Shown piece by piece: positions 47,796-56,753 of a stretch of DNA of 64,000 nucleotides (positions are counted from its first letter, which is position 1; each line of letters begins with the position of its first letter). Position numbers and translations under genes: made by a program. The notes under the pieces were generated by a model. The model did no database searches. It was not told where the DNA came from and saw nothing but the letters and a program-made list of their open reading frames with translations. Origin of the DNA: Burkholderia multivorans ATCC BAA-247 (GTDB taxonomy: Bacteria > Pseudomonadota > Gammaproteobacteria > Burkholderiales > Burkholderiaceae); contig NZ_CP009832.1 of the NCBI RefSeq assembly GCF_000959525.1, positions 930,001-994,000 of the forward strand, written 5' to 3'.

Positions 47796-49418
47796 TCAAG
47801 CCTCCGCGCTGCGGCCCTTCGCGGCAAACATGCCCTGGGGACGCTTCTGGATGAACAGCACGATCATCACGAGCACGGCGATCTTCGCCAGCACCGCGCC
47901 CCAGAACGGTTCGATCGCCTTGCCGACGAGGCCGAGGCCGAAGCTGCCGAGCACGGTGCCGGCAATCTGGCCGACGCCGCCGAGCACGACCGCCATGAAC
48001 GAATCGATGATGTAGTTCTGCCCGAGGTCCGGGCCGACATTGCCGATCTGCGACAGCGCGCAGCCGCCGAGCCCCGCGATGCCGGCGCCGAACGCGAATG
48101 CATAGGCGTCGACGCGCGCGGTCTTCACGCCGACGCATGCGGCCATCCGGCGGTTCTGCGTGACGGCGCGCACGAACAGGCCGAGCCGCGTCTTCGTCAG
48201 CACGGCCCATGCGACGCCCACTACCGCGAGCGCGAACGCGAGGATCGCGAGCCGGTTGTACGGCAGGATCAGGTTCTGCATCACGGTGACGCCGCCGCTC
48301 ATCCACGACGGATTCACGACCTGCACGTTCTGCGCGCCGAACAGCATCCGCGTCGCCTGGATCAGGATCAGGCTCACGCCGAACGTGGCGAGCAGCGTCT
48401 CGAGCGGGCGGCCGTACAGATGCCGCAGCACGAGCCGTTCGAGCACGATGCCGACGAGTGCGGCCGTCGCGAACGAGGCCGGCACCGCGACGAGCGGATA
48501 CCAGTCGAACGCGGCCGGCGCGTGGCGCTGGATCAGCGTCTGCACGACATAGGTTGCGTACGCACCGATCATCAGGAATTCGCCGTGCGCCATGTTGATC
48601 ACGCCGATCAGCCCGTACGTGATCGCGAGGCCGAGCGCCGCGAGCAGCAGCACACTGCCGAGCGACAGGCCCGCGAACACGGTGCCGACGATCTCGGCGC
48701 GGCGCTGCAGCGCATGCAGTGCGTCGAGCCCGTGCTGGGCCGCGTCGCGCACGCGCGCGTCGGGTTCGGCAAAGCTGCCGTCCGCGTTCTTCGCGACGAG
48801 CGGACGCAACTGCTCGATCATGTCGACATCGCTGCGCGCGGCCACCACGCGCACGGCTTCGAGGCGTTTCGCCGGATCGGCATCGTGCAGCGCGGCGATC
48901 GCCCACAGCGCGTCGAGGCGGCGTTTCAGGGCGGGATCGGTCTCCTTCGCGCGAGCGCGTTCGATCATCGGCTTCAGCGCGGGATCGGGCGACTTCAGCA
49001 GCGCATCGATCGCGTCGCGCCGCGCGGCGACGTCGGGCGAGGCCAGCGCGAGGCCCGACAGCGCGGCGGCGATCTTCGTGCGCAACAGGTTGTTCAGCAT
49101 CACGGGCTGCGCGTCGCCCGCCGGCGTCGCGGCCTGCGTGAGCGCGTCGTGCGCGGTGTCGCCGCTCTGGATCAGCACGTGCGCGTCGCCGGTCGCGAGC
49201 GCGTCGCCGCTCGACAGTGCATTGAGCAGCGCGCGCGCGCGCGGATCGGTATCGCTGGCGAGCCGTTCGATCGCGGCCGTCTTCGCATCGAAGTCGTCGC
49301 CTGCGAGCGCGGCGGTGTCGGCGGCCGTCAGCGCGTATGCCGCGTGCGGCAGCGCGCCCGCGACAGCGGCACAGACGAGGGCCGCGACGGCGACGGCCCG
49401 GCGAAAGCGTAGTGGCAT
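47796..49418 (-). CDS. urtB: Urea ABC transporter permease UrtB
   Basis: A 540-residue LivH-type permease with a signal peptide (residues ~1-28, ending 'AAYALTAADTA') and a long, mostly helical periplasmic region of about 210 residues. The membrane domain starts at 'VGTVFAGLSLGSVLLLAALGLAITYGLIGVINMAHGEFLM'. The extended N-terminus is known in UrtB and absent in amino-acid permeases. The ATG at 49418 is chosen because it gives a proper signal peptide. A 182-bp gap with a stem-loop separates it from urtA. Confidence 0.94.
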   Translation of the reverse strand: MPLRFRRAVAVAALVCAAVAGALPHAAYALTAADTAALAGDDFDAKTAAIERLASDTDPRARALLNALSSGDALATGDAHVLIQSGDTAHDALTQAATPAGDAQPVMLNNLLRTKIAAALSGLALASPDVAARRDAIDALLKSPDPALKPMIERARAKETDPALKRRLDALWAIAALHDADPAKRLEAVRVVAARSDVDMIEQLRPLVAKNADGSFAEPDARVRDAAQHGLDALHALQRRAEIVGTVFAGLSLGSVLLLAALGLAITYGLIGVINMAHGEFLMIGAYATYVVQTLIQRHAPAAFDWYPLVAVPASFATAALVGIVLERLVLRHLYGRPLETLLATFGVSLILIQATRMLFGAQNVQVVNPSWMSGGVTVMQNLILPYNRLAILAFALAVVGVAWAVLTKTRLGLFVRAVTQNRRMAACVGVKTARVDAYAFAFGAGIAGLGGCALSQIGNVGPDLGQNYIIDSFMAVVLGGVGQIAGTVLGSFGLGLVGKAIEPFWGAVLAKIAVLVMIVLFIQKRPQGMFAAKGRSAEA

Positions 49419-49567
49419 CGGAAATCCTGTCAGGCGTAGAGAAGCGGTGACGTGCGGTGGAGCGGCGGGGCCGCGCGTTTCGGCGGCCGCGGCGGCCTCG
49501 CGATGCGGCATACAACGACGCAGCCGCCGTACCGCGCCGTCATCGCGCTAAACCGCTCACCTGCGGA

Positions 49568-49589
49568 ACGTTGCGCATGCAAGCAACGT
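49568..49589. other. Stem-loop in the urtA-urtB gap
   Basis: A perfect 7-bp stem ACGTTGC/GCAACGT with an 8-base loop lies 12 bp past the urtA stop. It has no T-run on the minus strand. It may stabilise the urtA mRNA or partly terminate transcription, so that the binding protein is made in excess over the membrane parts (inference). Confidence 0.4.
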
Positions 49590-49600
49590 CCCGCATCGCA

Positions 49601-50908
49601 TCAGGCCATCGCCGCACGCTGCCGGCGCAGGAATGCCGGAATCGAGCTGACGACGTCCGGCTTGCCCTGGTTGCCGGCGATGAACGGGCTCCACGGTTGC
49701 GCCCGTACCGCGGTCTTCGTCTTCCATACGACGTTGAACTGCCCGTCGCCGCGGATCTCGCCGATCATCACCGGCTTGTGCAGATGATGGTTGCCGTCCA
49801 TCGACAGCGTGAAGCCCGACGGCGCGGCAACGGTCTGGCCGATCATCGCGACACGCACCTTGTCGACGTCGGTGCTCTTCGCTTTCTCGACCGCCTGCTT
49901 CCACATATGGATGCCGACGTAGGTCGCCTCCATCGGATCGTTCGTCACGCGCTTCGCGCCGCCCGGCAGATTGTTCGCCTTCACCCACGCGGCGAACTGG
50001 TCCTTGAACTTCGTGTTGGTCGGGTTCTTCACCGACATGAAGTAGTTCCATGCGGCGAGGTGGCCGACGAGCGGCTTCGTGTCGATCCCGCGCAGCTCTT
50101 CCTCGCCGACCGAGAACGCGACGACCGGCACGTCGGTCGCCTTGATGCCCTGGTTGCCGAGCTCCTTGTAGAACGGCACGTTCGAATCGCCGTTGATCGT
50201 CGAGATGACGGTGGTCTTGCCGCCTTGCGCGAAGGTCTTGATGTTCGCGACGATCGTCTGATAGTCGCTGTGGCCGAACGGCGTGTAGACCTCCTGGATG
50301 TCGGCTTCCTTCACGCCTTTCGATTTGAGGAACGCGCGCAGGATCTTGTTTGTCGTGCGCGGATAGACGTAGTCGGTGCCGAGCAGGAAGAAGCGCTTCG
50401 CGCCGCCGCCTTCGGCGCTCATCAGATACTCGACGGCCGGAATCGCCTGCTGGTTCGGCGCGGCGCCCGTATAGAAGACGTTGCGCGACATTTCCTCGCC
50501 TTCGTACTGCACCGGGTAGTAGAGCAGCCCGTTCAGCTCTTCGAACACCGGCAGCACCGACTTGCGCGACACCGACGTCCAGCAGCCGAACACGCATGCG
50601 ACCTTGTCCTGCGTGAGGAGCTGGCGCGCCTTCTCCGCGAACAGCGGCCAGTTCGACGCCGGATCGACGACGACCGGCTCGATCTTGCGGCCCATCACGC
50701 CGCCGTTCTTGTTGAGGTCGGCGATCGTCATCAGCGCCGTGTCCTTCAGCGACGTTTCGGAAATCGCCATCGTGCCGGACAGCGAATGCAGGATGCCGAC
50801 CTTGATCGGGCCGGTGCCCGCATCGGCTGCGTGCGCGAACGGGCTCCTGCCTGCCAGCGCGAGCGCACCGGCCATCGAACCGAACTTCAACAGACTGCGA
50901 CGTTTCAT
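49601..50908 (-). CDS. urtA: Urea ABC transporter substrate-binding protein UrtA
   Basis: A 435-residue periplasmic type I binding protein. The signal peptide begins 'MKRRSLLKFGSMAGALALAG' and ends near 'AHAADAG'; the R-R-S-L-L-K-F pattern resembles a Tat signal. 'KVGILHSLSGTMAISETSLKD' and 'GCWTSVSRKSVLPVFEE' are typical of UrtA. The ATG at 50908 is supported by the signal peptide. It is the first gene of the urt operon and has a consensus sigma-54 promoter about 60 bp upstream. Confidence 0.96.
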   Translation of the reverse strand: MKRRSLLKFGSMAGALALAGRSPFAHAADAGTGPIKVGILHSLSGTMAISETSLKDTALMTIADLNKNGGVMGRKIEPVVVDPASNWPLFAEKARQLLTQDKVACVFGCWTSVSRKSVLPVFEELNGLLYYPVQYEGEEMSRNVFYTGAAPNQQAIPAVEYLMSAEGGGAKRFFLLGTDYVYPRTTNKILRAFLKSKGVKEADIQEVYTPFGHSDYQTIVANIKTFAQGGKTTVISTINGDSNVPFYKELGNQGIKATDVPVVAFSVGEEELRGIDTKPLVGHLAAWNYFMSVKNPTNTKFKDQFAAWVKANNLPGGAKRVTNDPMEATYVGIHMWKQAVEKAKSTDVDKVRVAMIGQTVAAPSGFTLSMDGNHHLHKPVMIGEIRGDGQFNVVWKTKTAVRAQPWSPFIAGNQGKPDVVSSIPAFLRRQRAAMA

Positions 50909-50968
50909 CGGTATCCCCTTGACGTGTTGGATGCGCATGCGCCGCGCGGCGCCGGCCGATCCACTCAC

Positions 50969-50983
50969 GCAAGGCATGTGCCA
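50969..50983 (-). promoter_or_regulatory. Sigma-54 (-24/-12) promoter for urtABCDE
   Basis: The minus strand reads TGGCAC (50983-50978), ATGCC, TTGC (50972-50969), a full match to TGGCAC-N5-TTGC. It predicts a start near 50957 and a leader of about 50 nt before urtA. The rest of the 50909-51213 gap contains a GCAC-N4-GTGC palindrome near 51096, which is not the NtrC spacing. Nothing else there was recognised. Confidence 0.8.
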
Positions 50984-51213
50984 GTCGCGCGAAGCCGCGC
51001 GGGGCGGGCCCGAGCGGTCGTTCGGCGGGATTCGATGACGCATCGTGTGGCATCGGCGGCGCCGTTGCGGTGCAGGCGCGCGGGCGCAGATGGTGCACGG
51101 TTGTGCTTCACCGTTTCGGTGCCTACACTCGATGTTCGATCCGCATCGAACGGGCGTCGGCGCACCACGCCGGCGCAGCGAACGGCCGCGCCCGATACCG
51201 CCAAGGAGACGTC

Positions 51214-52542
51214 ATGACCGAATCGCCCTCGAATACGCCCGATCTGTCCGCGTTCTGGATGCCGTTTACCGCGAACCGTCAGTTCAAGGACGCGCCGCGC
51301 CTGCTGGTATCGGCGAAGGGGATGTACTACACGTCGGACGACGGCCGACGCATTCTCGACGGCACCGCCGGGCTCTGGTGCGTGAACGCCGGTCATTGCC
51401 GCGACGAGATCGTCGCGGCGATCGGCGCGCAGGCGGCCGAGATGGATTTCGCGCCGACGTTCCAGATGGGGCACCCGAAGGCGTTCGAGGCCGCGACGCG
51501 CATCGCGCGTCATACGCCGGGCAATCTGAAGCACGTGTTCTTCACGAACTCCGGCTCCGAAGCGGTCGATACCGCGCTGAAGATCGCGCTCGCGTATCAC
51601 CGCGCGCGCGGCGAAGCGCAACGTACGCGCTTCGTCGGCCGCGAGCGCGGCTATCACGGCGTCGGCTTCGGCGGCATCTCGGTCGGCGGCATCGCGCCGA
51701 ACCGCAAGGCGTATTCGGGCGCGCTGCTGCCGGCGGTCGACCATCTGCCGCATACGCTGAACATCGCCGAAGCCGCGTTTTCGAAAGGGCAGCCTGCGTG
51801 GGGCGCACATCTCGCCGACGAACTCGAGCGAATCGTCGCGCTGCACGACGCATCGACGATCGCCGCGGTGATCGTCGAACCGGTCGCCGGCTCGGCCGGC
51901 GTGCTGATTCCACCGCAGGGCTATCTCGAGCGGCTGCGCGCGCTATGCGACCGCTACGGAATCCTGCTGATCTTCGACGAGGTGATCACGGGCTGGGGGC
52001 GTCTCGGCGCGCCGTTCGCCGCGCAGTTCTTTGGCGTGACGCCCGATCTGCTGACGATGGCGAAAGGCACGACGAACGCGGCGGTGCCGATGGGCGCCGT
52101 CGCCGCGAGCGACATGATCCACGACACGATCGTCGACGGCGCGCCGGCCGGCATCGAGCTGTTCCACGGCTATACGTATTCGGGGCATCCGCTTGCCGCG
52201 GCCGCCGCGTGCGCGACGCTCGACGTCTACGAACACGAGCAGCTGTTCGACCGCGCGGCGCGCATGGCGCCCGTGTTCGAACGCGAGATCCACAAGCTGC
52301 GCGACGCGCGGCACGTGATCGACGTGCGCAATCTCGGGCTTGTCGGCGGCGTCGAGCTGAAGCCGCGCGACGGCAAGCCCGGCACGCGCGCGTACGACGT
52401 GTTCGTCAGGTGTTACAGGAAGGGCGCGATGATTCGCTATACGGGCGACATCCTCGCGTTTTCGCCGCCGCTGATCGTCGAGGAGGCACAGATTGCGGAG
52501 CTGTTCGCGATCGTCGCGGAAGCGCTGAAGGAAACGGACTAG
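51214..52542 (+). CDS. Omega-amino acid:pyruvate aminotransferase
   Basis: A 442-residue class III PLP-dependent aminotransferase that moves the amino group of omega-amino acids such as beta-alanine to pyruvate. 'FWMPFTANRQFKDAPRLLVSAKGMYYTSDDGR' at the start is typical of this subgroup. PLP contacts are 'FFTNSGSEAVDTALKIAL', 'RERGYHGVGFGGISVGG', 'LIFDEVITGWGRLGAPFAA', and the Schiff-base Lys in 'LLTMAKGTTNAAVPMG'. AAGGAG precedes the ATG. It is divergent from urtA, and both relate to nitrogen metabolism. The exact substrate is inferred from family. Confidence 0.92.
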   Translation: MTESPSNTPDLSAFWMPFTANRQFKDAPRLLVSAKGMYYTSDDGRRILDGTAGLWCVNAGHCRDEIVAAIGAQAAEMDFAPTFQMGHPKAFEAATRIARHTPGNLKHVFFTNSGSEAVDTALKIALAYHRARGEAQRTRFVGRERGYHGVGFGGISVGGIAPNRKAYSGALLPAVDHLPHTLNIAEAAFSKGQPAWGAHLADELERIVALHDASTIAAVIVEPVAGSAGVLIPPQGYLERLRALCDRYGILLIFDEVITGWGRLGAPFAAQFFGVTPDLLTMAKGTTNAAVPMGAVAASDMIHDTIVDGAPAGIELFHGYTYSGHPLAAAAACATLDVYEHEQLFDRAARMAPVFEREIHKLRDARHVIDVRNLGLVGGVELKPRDGKPGTRAYDVFVRCYRKGAMIRYTGDILAFSPPLIVEEAQIAELFAIVAEALKETD

Positions 52543-52557
52543 CGAAGGAGAGAAGCG

Positions 52558-52580
52558 CGGGCACGCGATGCGCGTGCCCG
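52558..52580. terminator. Hairpin in the convergent gap after the aminotransferase
   Basis: A perfect 10-bp stem CGGGCACGCG/CGCGTGCCCG with an ATG loop lies 16 bp after the aminotransferase stop and 23 bp from the rhodanese stop. It lacks a T-run. It may act as a bidirectional terminator or an mRNA end stabiliser. Confidence 0.5.
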
Positions 52581-52602
52581 GCGTGCGATCGGTAGCGGGC
52601 GA

Positions 52603-52926
52603 TCAGTAGCGCGGCACCGACGGATCGACGTCGCGCGACCACGCGTCGATTCCGCCCTGCAGGTTGTACAGCTTCGTGAAGCCGCGCGATTCGAGGAACA
52701 TCGCGACCTGCGCGCTGCGCATCCCGTGATGGCAGACGCAGACGATTTCCGCTTCGTCGTCGAGCTCTTCGCTGCGGGCGGGAATCTGCTGCATCGGAAT
52801 CGACACGCTGCCGTCGATCTGCGCGGTCGCGACTTCCCACGGTTCGCGCACGTCGAGGACGACCGGCGCGGGGCGCGCCGGATCGCGAAGCCATTCCGCG
52901 AGCATCGCGGGCGTCAGGATCTGCAT
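52603..52926 (-). CDS. Rhodanese-like sulfurtransferase
   Basis: A 107-residue single-domain rhodanese of GlpE size. The active-site loop is 'VCVCHHGMRSAQVA' with catalytic Cys in C-H-H-G-M-R-S. 'VVLDVREPWEVATAQIDGSVSIPM' and 'LYNLQGGIDAWSRDVD' are the other family marks. It is cytoplasmic (no signal). It starts 14 bp after the pcm stop, so the two genes form an operon. Sulfur donor and acceptor are unknown. Confidence 0.93.
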   Translation of the reverse strand: MQILTPAMLAEWLRDPARPAPVVLDVREPWEVATAQIDGSVSIPMQQIPARSEELDDEAEIVCVCHHGMRSAQVAMFLESRGFTKLYNLQGGIDAWSRDVDPSVPRY

Positions 52927-52940
52927 GGTGGCTCCGCCGC

Positions 52941-53594
52941 TCAGAACTTGAAGCGCGACGGTTCCATCGCGTTGACGAGGTGGTCGACGTAGGTTTCGAA
53001 CACGTCCGCGACGCGATACTGCTTCTCGTCGATGCGCGTGATCACCTGCGCCTTCATCACCGGACGGCCGCCGACGAACGCCGACAGGCGGCCGCCGATC
53101 TTCAGCTGTTCGAGCATCTGCTGCGGCACGACCGGCAGGCCGCCCGCGACGCAGATCACGTCGTACGGCGCCTTGTCGGGCCAGCCGAGCGACCCGTCGC
53201 CGAGCACGACTTCCGCGTTCGTCACGGCGTTCTCGCGCAGGTTGTCGGCCGCGAACTTCGCGATCGTCGGGTCGATCTCGACGGCCGTCACGTGGAGCGC
53301 GCGGTGCGCGATCAGTGCGGTCAGGTAGCCGGAGCCCGCGCCGATCACGAGCACGTTCTCGTGTTTCTTGACGGCCAGTTCCTGCAGCACGCGCGCTTCG
53401 ACGCGCGGGAACAGCATCTTGCGGCCGCCGGGCAGCGGCAGTTCGAGATCGGCGAACGCGAGATCGCGGTATTCGGCCGGAACGAAATTCTCACGCTTGA
53501 CGATCGACAGCAGGCCCAGGACATCCAGATCCAGCACGTCCCACGGCCGGATCTGCTGTTCGATCATGTTGAAACGCGCTTTTTCGATATTCAT
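52941..53594 (-). CDS. pcm: Protein-L-isoaspartate O-methyltransferase family protein
   Basis: A 217-residue SAM-dependent methyltransferase. 'MNIEKARFNMIEQQIRPWDVLD' and 'NFVPAEYRDLAFADLELPLPGG' match the PCMT family subgroup found in beta-proteobacteria. SAM binding is 'VLVIGAGSGYLTALIAHRA' with acidic 'VTAVEIDPT' after it. 'YDVICVAGGLPVVPQQMLEQLKIGGRL' closes the core. True PCMT repairs isoaspartyl proteins; this divergent subgroup may have another substrate. It is followed by the rhodanese gene. Confidence 0.85.
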   Translation of the reverse strand: MNIEKARFNMIEQQIRPWDVLDLDVLGLLSIVKRENFVPAEYRDLAFADLELPLPGGRKMLFPRVEARVLQELAVKKHENVLVIGAGSGYLTALIAHRALHVTAVEIDPTIAKFAADNLRENAVTNAEVVLGDGSLGWPDKAPYDVICVAGGLPVVPQQMLEQLKIGGRLSAFVGGRPVMKAQVITRIDEKQYRVADVFETYVDHLVNAMEPSRFKF

Positions 53595-53656
53595 GGTGTG
53601 GTCATGCAGCCTGGCGGCTATCAGCGAGGATAGAAAAACTTCGTGATTGTACCAAA

Positions 53657-53687
53657 CAGGGCGCCCCGCAAGCCTTCAGGCGCCCTG
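53657..53687 (-). terminator. Terminator of the 85-residue hypothetical gene
   Basis: A perfect 9-bp stem CAGGGCGCC/GGCGCCCTG with a 13-base loop lies 9 bp after the stop of the minus-strand gene at 53697-53954. On the minus strand it is followed by TTT only, so termination may be moderate. The pcm start is 63 bp further. Confidence 0.6.
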
Positions 53688-53696
53688 CAACGAACC

Positions 53697-53954
53697 TTAT
53701 CCTTTCCGCTTGTTGATCTGCGCCTCGAACGCGAGGTCGAGCTTGCTGACCTTGCGCGGTTTTTTGGGGCCAAGTTCATCGACGAACTTGACGAATTCGT
53801 CGAGCGGCAGCGGGTCGCAGCGCTTCTCGGCCGTGCCGCCCGAGCGGTCGACGAGATAGAACAGGCCGCCCGGCATCGCGACGGCCGCGTACTGCGGATT
53901 GCCGGAGCGGGCTTTCAGGCGTTCGACCGCGTGGGTCGCTTTGGTGGTGCGCAT
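53697..53954 (-). CDS. Small conserved hypothetical protein (85 residues)
   Basis: A short basic protein with no recognised domain. It has a compact hydrophobic middle ('YAAVAMPGGLFYLVDRSGG') and charged ends rich in Lys/Arg ('GPKKPRKVSKLDLAFEAQINKRKG'). Codon third positions are strongly G/C, as in neighbouring genes, and a terminator follows it, both supporting a real gene. The basic tail suggests nucleic-acid or ribosome contact, but that is only a guess. It lies between hemN and pcm on the same strand. Confidence 0.75.
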   Translation of the reverse strand: MRTTKATHAVERLKARSGNPQYAAVAMPGGLFYLVDRSGGTAEKRCDPLPLDEFVKFVDELGPKKPRKVSKLDLAFEAQINKRKG

Positions 53955-54035
53955 CGTGGGCGTGTGGCGGGGCGTAAGCTCCGTACTTTATCAAACCCGC
54001 CGCCCGCGCGCCGGCCGCCTGCGCCGCGCGGCGGC

Positions 54036-55427
54036 TCAGACCGTGCGCGAGTAGCGCTGCGCCGGCGTGCGGCCGAGATACGCGTCGAACGCCATCGCGA
54101 TGTTGCGCACGACCATCCGGCCCGGCGGGTGGATCGTCAGCCGGTCGCGTGCGATCGTCAGCAGCCCATCGCGCTCGAACGGGCGCAGCGCGTCGAGCTC
54201 GCGCGCGAAACGATCGGCGAAGCGGATTCCGTGCGCGGCTTCGATCGGCGAGAACGGTAGCTCGAGATTGCACATCAGCTGAGCGATGACGTCGCGGCGC
54301 AGGCGGTCGTCGGCGGTCAGCCGCACGCCGCGCGCGATCGGCAGGCGTCCCGCCTCGAGCGCCGCGCCGTAGGCCGGCAGATCCTTGGCGTTCTGCGCGT
54401 AGACGTCGCCGACCTTGCCGATCGACGACACGCCGATCCCGATCAGGTCCGTATCGGCGCGCGTACTGTAGCCCTGGAAATTGCGCTGCAGCGTGCCGTT
54501 GCGCTGCGCGCGCACGAGTTCGTCGGAGGGTCGTGCGAAGTGGTCCATCCCGATGTAGACGTAGCCGGCCGACGTCAGCATGTCGATCGCGAGACCGAGC
54601 AGCGCGATGCGCGTTTCGGGCGGCGGCAGCGTCGCGTCGTCGATCCGGCGCTGCATCTTGAACAGATGCGGCATGTGCGCGTAGCCGAACACCGACAGCC
54701 GGTCCGGGGCGAGCTCGATGATCGTCTCGAGCGTGCGCGCGAACGCGGCGACCGTCTGGTGCGGCAGCCCGTAGATCAGGTCGACGCTGATCGAATGGAA
54801 GCCCGTCGCGCGCGCGGCGGCCATCACGTCGGCCGTCATCGCGAGCGGCTGGATCCGGTTGATCGCGCGCTGCACGTCCGGATCGAAATCCTGCACGCCG
54901 AGGCTCAGCCGGTTGAAGCCGATCGTGCGCAGATGGACGAGCGTGGCCGGCGTGACCGTGCGCGGGTCGATTTCGATCGAGTATTCGGCATCCGCGTCGG
55001 GCGCGAGCAGGAAGTGCTCGCGCGTCGCGGCCATCAGCTCGGCCGTTTCGTCGTCGGACAGGAACGTCGGCGTGCCGCCGCCCCAATGCAGTTGCGTGAC
55101 CGGGCGCGACCGATCGAACAGCGTCGCTTGTAGCGCGATTTCGCGTTTCAGTTGATCGAGATACGGGCGCGCGCGTCGATGGTTGTTCGTCGCGATCCGG
55201 TTGCAGCCGCAGTAGAAGCAGGCCGTGTTGCAGAACGGGATGTGGAAGTACAGCGACAGCTCGCTCGACGACGCGCCCGGATCGCTCGCCGCGCGCACGT
55301 AGTCGCTATGCGGGAAGTCGTCGCGGAACTGCAGCGCGGTGGGGTAGGACGTGTAGCGCGGCCCGTTCGCGCCGTATTTCGCGAGCAGGTCGGGACGGAA
55401 CAGCGTGTCGGCAGAACCGGAAGTCAT
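54036..55427 (-). CDS. hemN: Oxygen-independent coproporphyrinogen III oxidase HemN
   Basis: A 463-residue radical-SAM enzyme that converts coproporphyrinogen III to protoporphyrinogen IX without oxygen. The [4Fe-4S] motif is C-x3-C-x2-C in 'PFCNTACFYCGCNR' near residue 65. 'PTALQFRDDF' at the N-terminus is the typical coproporphyrinogen-binding lead. 'LHWGGGTPTFLSDDET', 'EIDPRTVT' and 'SLGVQDFDPDVQRAINRIQP' are further HemN signatures, and the C-terminal HemN domain is complete. The ATG at 55427 fits; the frame upstream to 55865 is antisense to the YkgJ gene. No Fnr box was seen in the upstream gap. Confidence 0.95.
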   Translation of the reverse strand: MTSGSADTLFRPDLLAKYGANGPRYTSYPTALQFRDDFPHSDYVRAASDPGASSSELSLYFHIPFCNTACFYCGCNRIATNNHRRARPYLDQLKREIALQATLFDRSRPVTQLHWGGGTPTFLSDDETAELMAATREHFLLAPDADAEYSIEIDPRTVTPATLVHLRTIGFNRLSLGVQDFDPDVQRAINRIQPLAMTADVMAAARATGFHSISVDLIYGLPHQTVAAFARTLETIIELAPDRLSVFGYAHMPHLFKMQRRIDDATLPPPETRIALLGLAIDMLTSAGYVYIGMDHFARPSDELVRAQRNGTLQRNFQGYSTRADTDLIGIGVSSIGKVGDVYAQNAKDLPAYGAALEAGRLPIARGVRLTADDRLRRDVIAQLMCNLELPFSPIEAAHGIRFADRFARELDALRPFERDGLLTIARDRLTIHPPGRMVVRNIAMAFDAYLGRTPAQRYSRTV

Positions 55428-55587
55428 GGCGGTCTCGCGCTTTTTAGATGCTTTCGAGTATATAAATGCGCGATTGGGCTGCATTGTGTAATAACGTCGC
55501 AGCGGCAGTGGCACAATGCGGGCTGCACGATCGGACGACGCGTCCGGTTGCCGCACCGATTTTTTTTGTTGCTTGCCGGAGAGCCGA

Positions 55588-55926
55588 GTGCCTGCCGAAA
55601 CTGCCGTTCGCCCGGCGCCCGCCGATGTTTTACCGCCGCACGCCTGTCGCGAAGGATGCGGCGCGTGCTGCATCGCGCCGTCGATTTCCAGCCCGATTCC
55701 GGGCATGCCGGACGGCAAGCCGGCCGGCGTGCGCTGCGTGCAGCTCGGCGACGATCTGCGTTGCCGGATCTTCGGCAGCCCGGAGCGACCCGCGTGCTGT
55801 TCGGGGCTGCAGCCGTCGGCCGAGATGTGCGGCGCATCGCGCGATGAGGCGCTCGCATGGCTCACGCAGCTCGAAGCCGCGACGCAGCCTGTGGCCGCTT
55901 GTCCCGGTGGCAGCGTGCGGCGCTAG
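55588..55926 (+). CDS. YkgJ family cysteine-cluster protein
   Basis: A 112-residue protein with the Cys-rich pattern of the YkgJ family: '[12 protein letters not shown]' near residue 20, then '[15 protein letters not shown]' and 'PACCSGL'. These cysteines probably bind Zn or an Fe-S cluster. The GTG at 55588 is preferred because GGAGAG lies just before it and the protein then has the family's usual length. An ATG at 55516 would add 24 residues without family similarity. It is divergent from hemN. Function is unknown. Confidence 0.82.
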   Translation: MPAETAVRPAPADVLPPHACREGCGACCIAPSISSPIPGMPDGKPAGVRCVQLGDDLRCRIFGSPERPACCSGLQPSAEMCGASRDEALAWLTQLEAATQPVAACPGGSVRR

Positions 55927-56095
55927 CGTGCGCGGTTAGGCGTCGGCGCTGCGTTGGCGGCGTGGGACTGCGGCGGTCCGGCGCATGGAACCCGCGTGCG
56001 GTGCTGCTGCACTAATTCGCGTCGGCGTCGTGCGCATCGGAGCGTGCCGAGCGCAGCGCCGGATTCGTCCGTTACAGGAACAGGAGAGCTTCAGC

Positions 56096-56677
56096 ATGAC
56101 CGCATCCCGCGCGCCCGGCCGGCGCCGTTTTCTTGCTGCGTGCGCCGCCGCCGTCGGCGTGTCGGTGTCGCTCGTCGCGTGCGCGTCGACGTTCCCGTTC
56201 ATCCCCGATCACTACACGTTCTCGCGCGGCGACGTGCAAAAGGCCGTCGCGCGCAAGTTTCCGTATCGGAAGACCGTCGCGCAGGTCGTCGACGTCTCGC
56301 TCGCGAATCCGGCCGTCAGCCTGCTGCCCGATCAGAATCGCATCGCCGTGCAGCTCGACGCGCATTTCGAGAGTCCGTTCCTGCGCATGCCCGTCAGCGG
56401 CCGCTTCACGGTGTCGGGGCAGCTCGCGTACGATGCGCCGAGCCGCTCGGTCGTGCTCAGGGCGCCGGCCGTCGACAACCTCGTGCTCGACGGCGACGCG
56501 CAGATGTACACGCAACAGGTCGGCGCGGCCGCCGGCCTGCTCGCGACGCAGCTGCTCACGAACTATCCGATCTACACGTTCAAGCCCGAGCAACTGCAAT
56601 TTGGCGGCGTAAATTACGAACCCGGTACAATTACGATTCTTACAAACGGCATACGCGTGGCGATCGTCGAGAAGTGA
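56096..56677 (+). CDS. DUF1439 lipoprotein
   Basis: A 193-residue lipoprotein. The signal region has R-R-R-F-L followed by a hydrophobic stretch and a lipobox 'SLVACAS' with Cys near residue 29. The mature part matches DUF1439 (YceB-like): '[20 protein letters not shown]', '[23 protein letters not shown]' and '[16 protein letters not shown]'. This fold resembles TULIP-type lipid-binding barrels, so lipid contact at the membrane is possible (inference). CAGGAGAG precedes the ATG. uppP follows 76 bp later. Confidence 0.88.
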   Translation: MTASRAPGRRRFLAACAAAVGVSVSLVACASTFPFIPDHYTFSRGDVQKAVARKFPYRKTVAQVVDVSLANPAVSLLPDQNRIAVQLDAHFESPFLRMPVSGRFTVSGQLAYDAPSRSVVLRAPAVDNLVLDGDAQMYTQQVGAAAGLLATQLLTNYPIYTFKPEQLQFGGVNYEPGTITILTNGIRVAIVEK

Positions 56678-56753
56678 CGTCGCATCGCGCGGCCGGGCGG
56701 GCCGCGACGACTGCGTGGCCCTTTCTTTCGATCACTTCGGAGTTGGGCCACGG

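Noticed and set aside
47628-49412. 594-codon plus-strand frame opposite urtB/urtC
   Set aside because: Antisense frame with biased composition; the urt genes explain the region fully.
51090-51110. NtrC binding site upstream of urtA
   Set aside because: The GCAC-N4-GTGC palindrome has the wrong spacing (the consensus needs seven bases between the halves).
55428-55515. Fnr/Anr box upstream of hemN
   Set aside because: Expected from the gene's anaerobic role, but no TTGAT-N4-ATCAA-like dyad is visible.
55509-55530. Another sigma-54 promoter starting TGGCAC before the YkgJ gene
   Set aside because: No TTGC at the -12 position after the required five bases.
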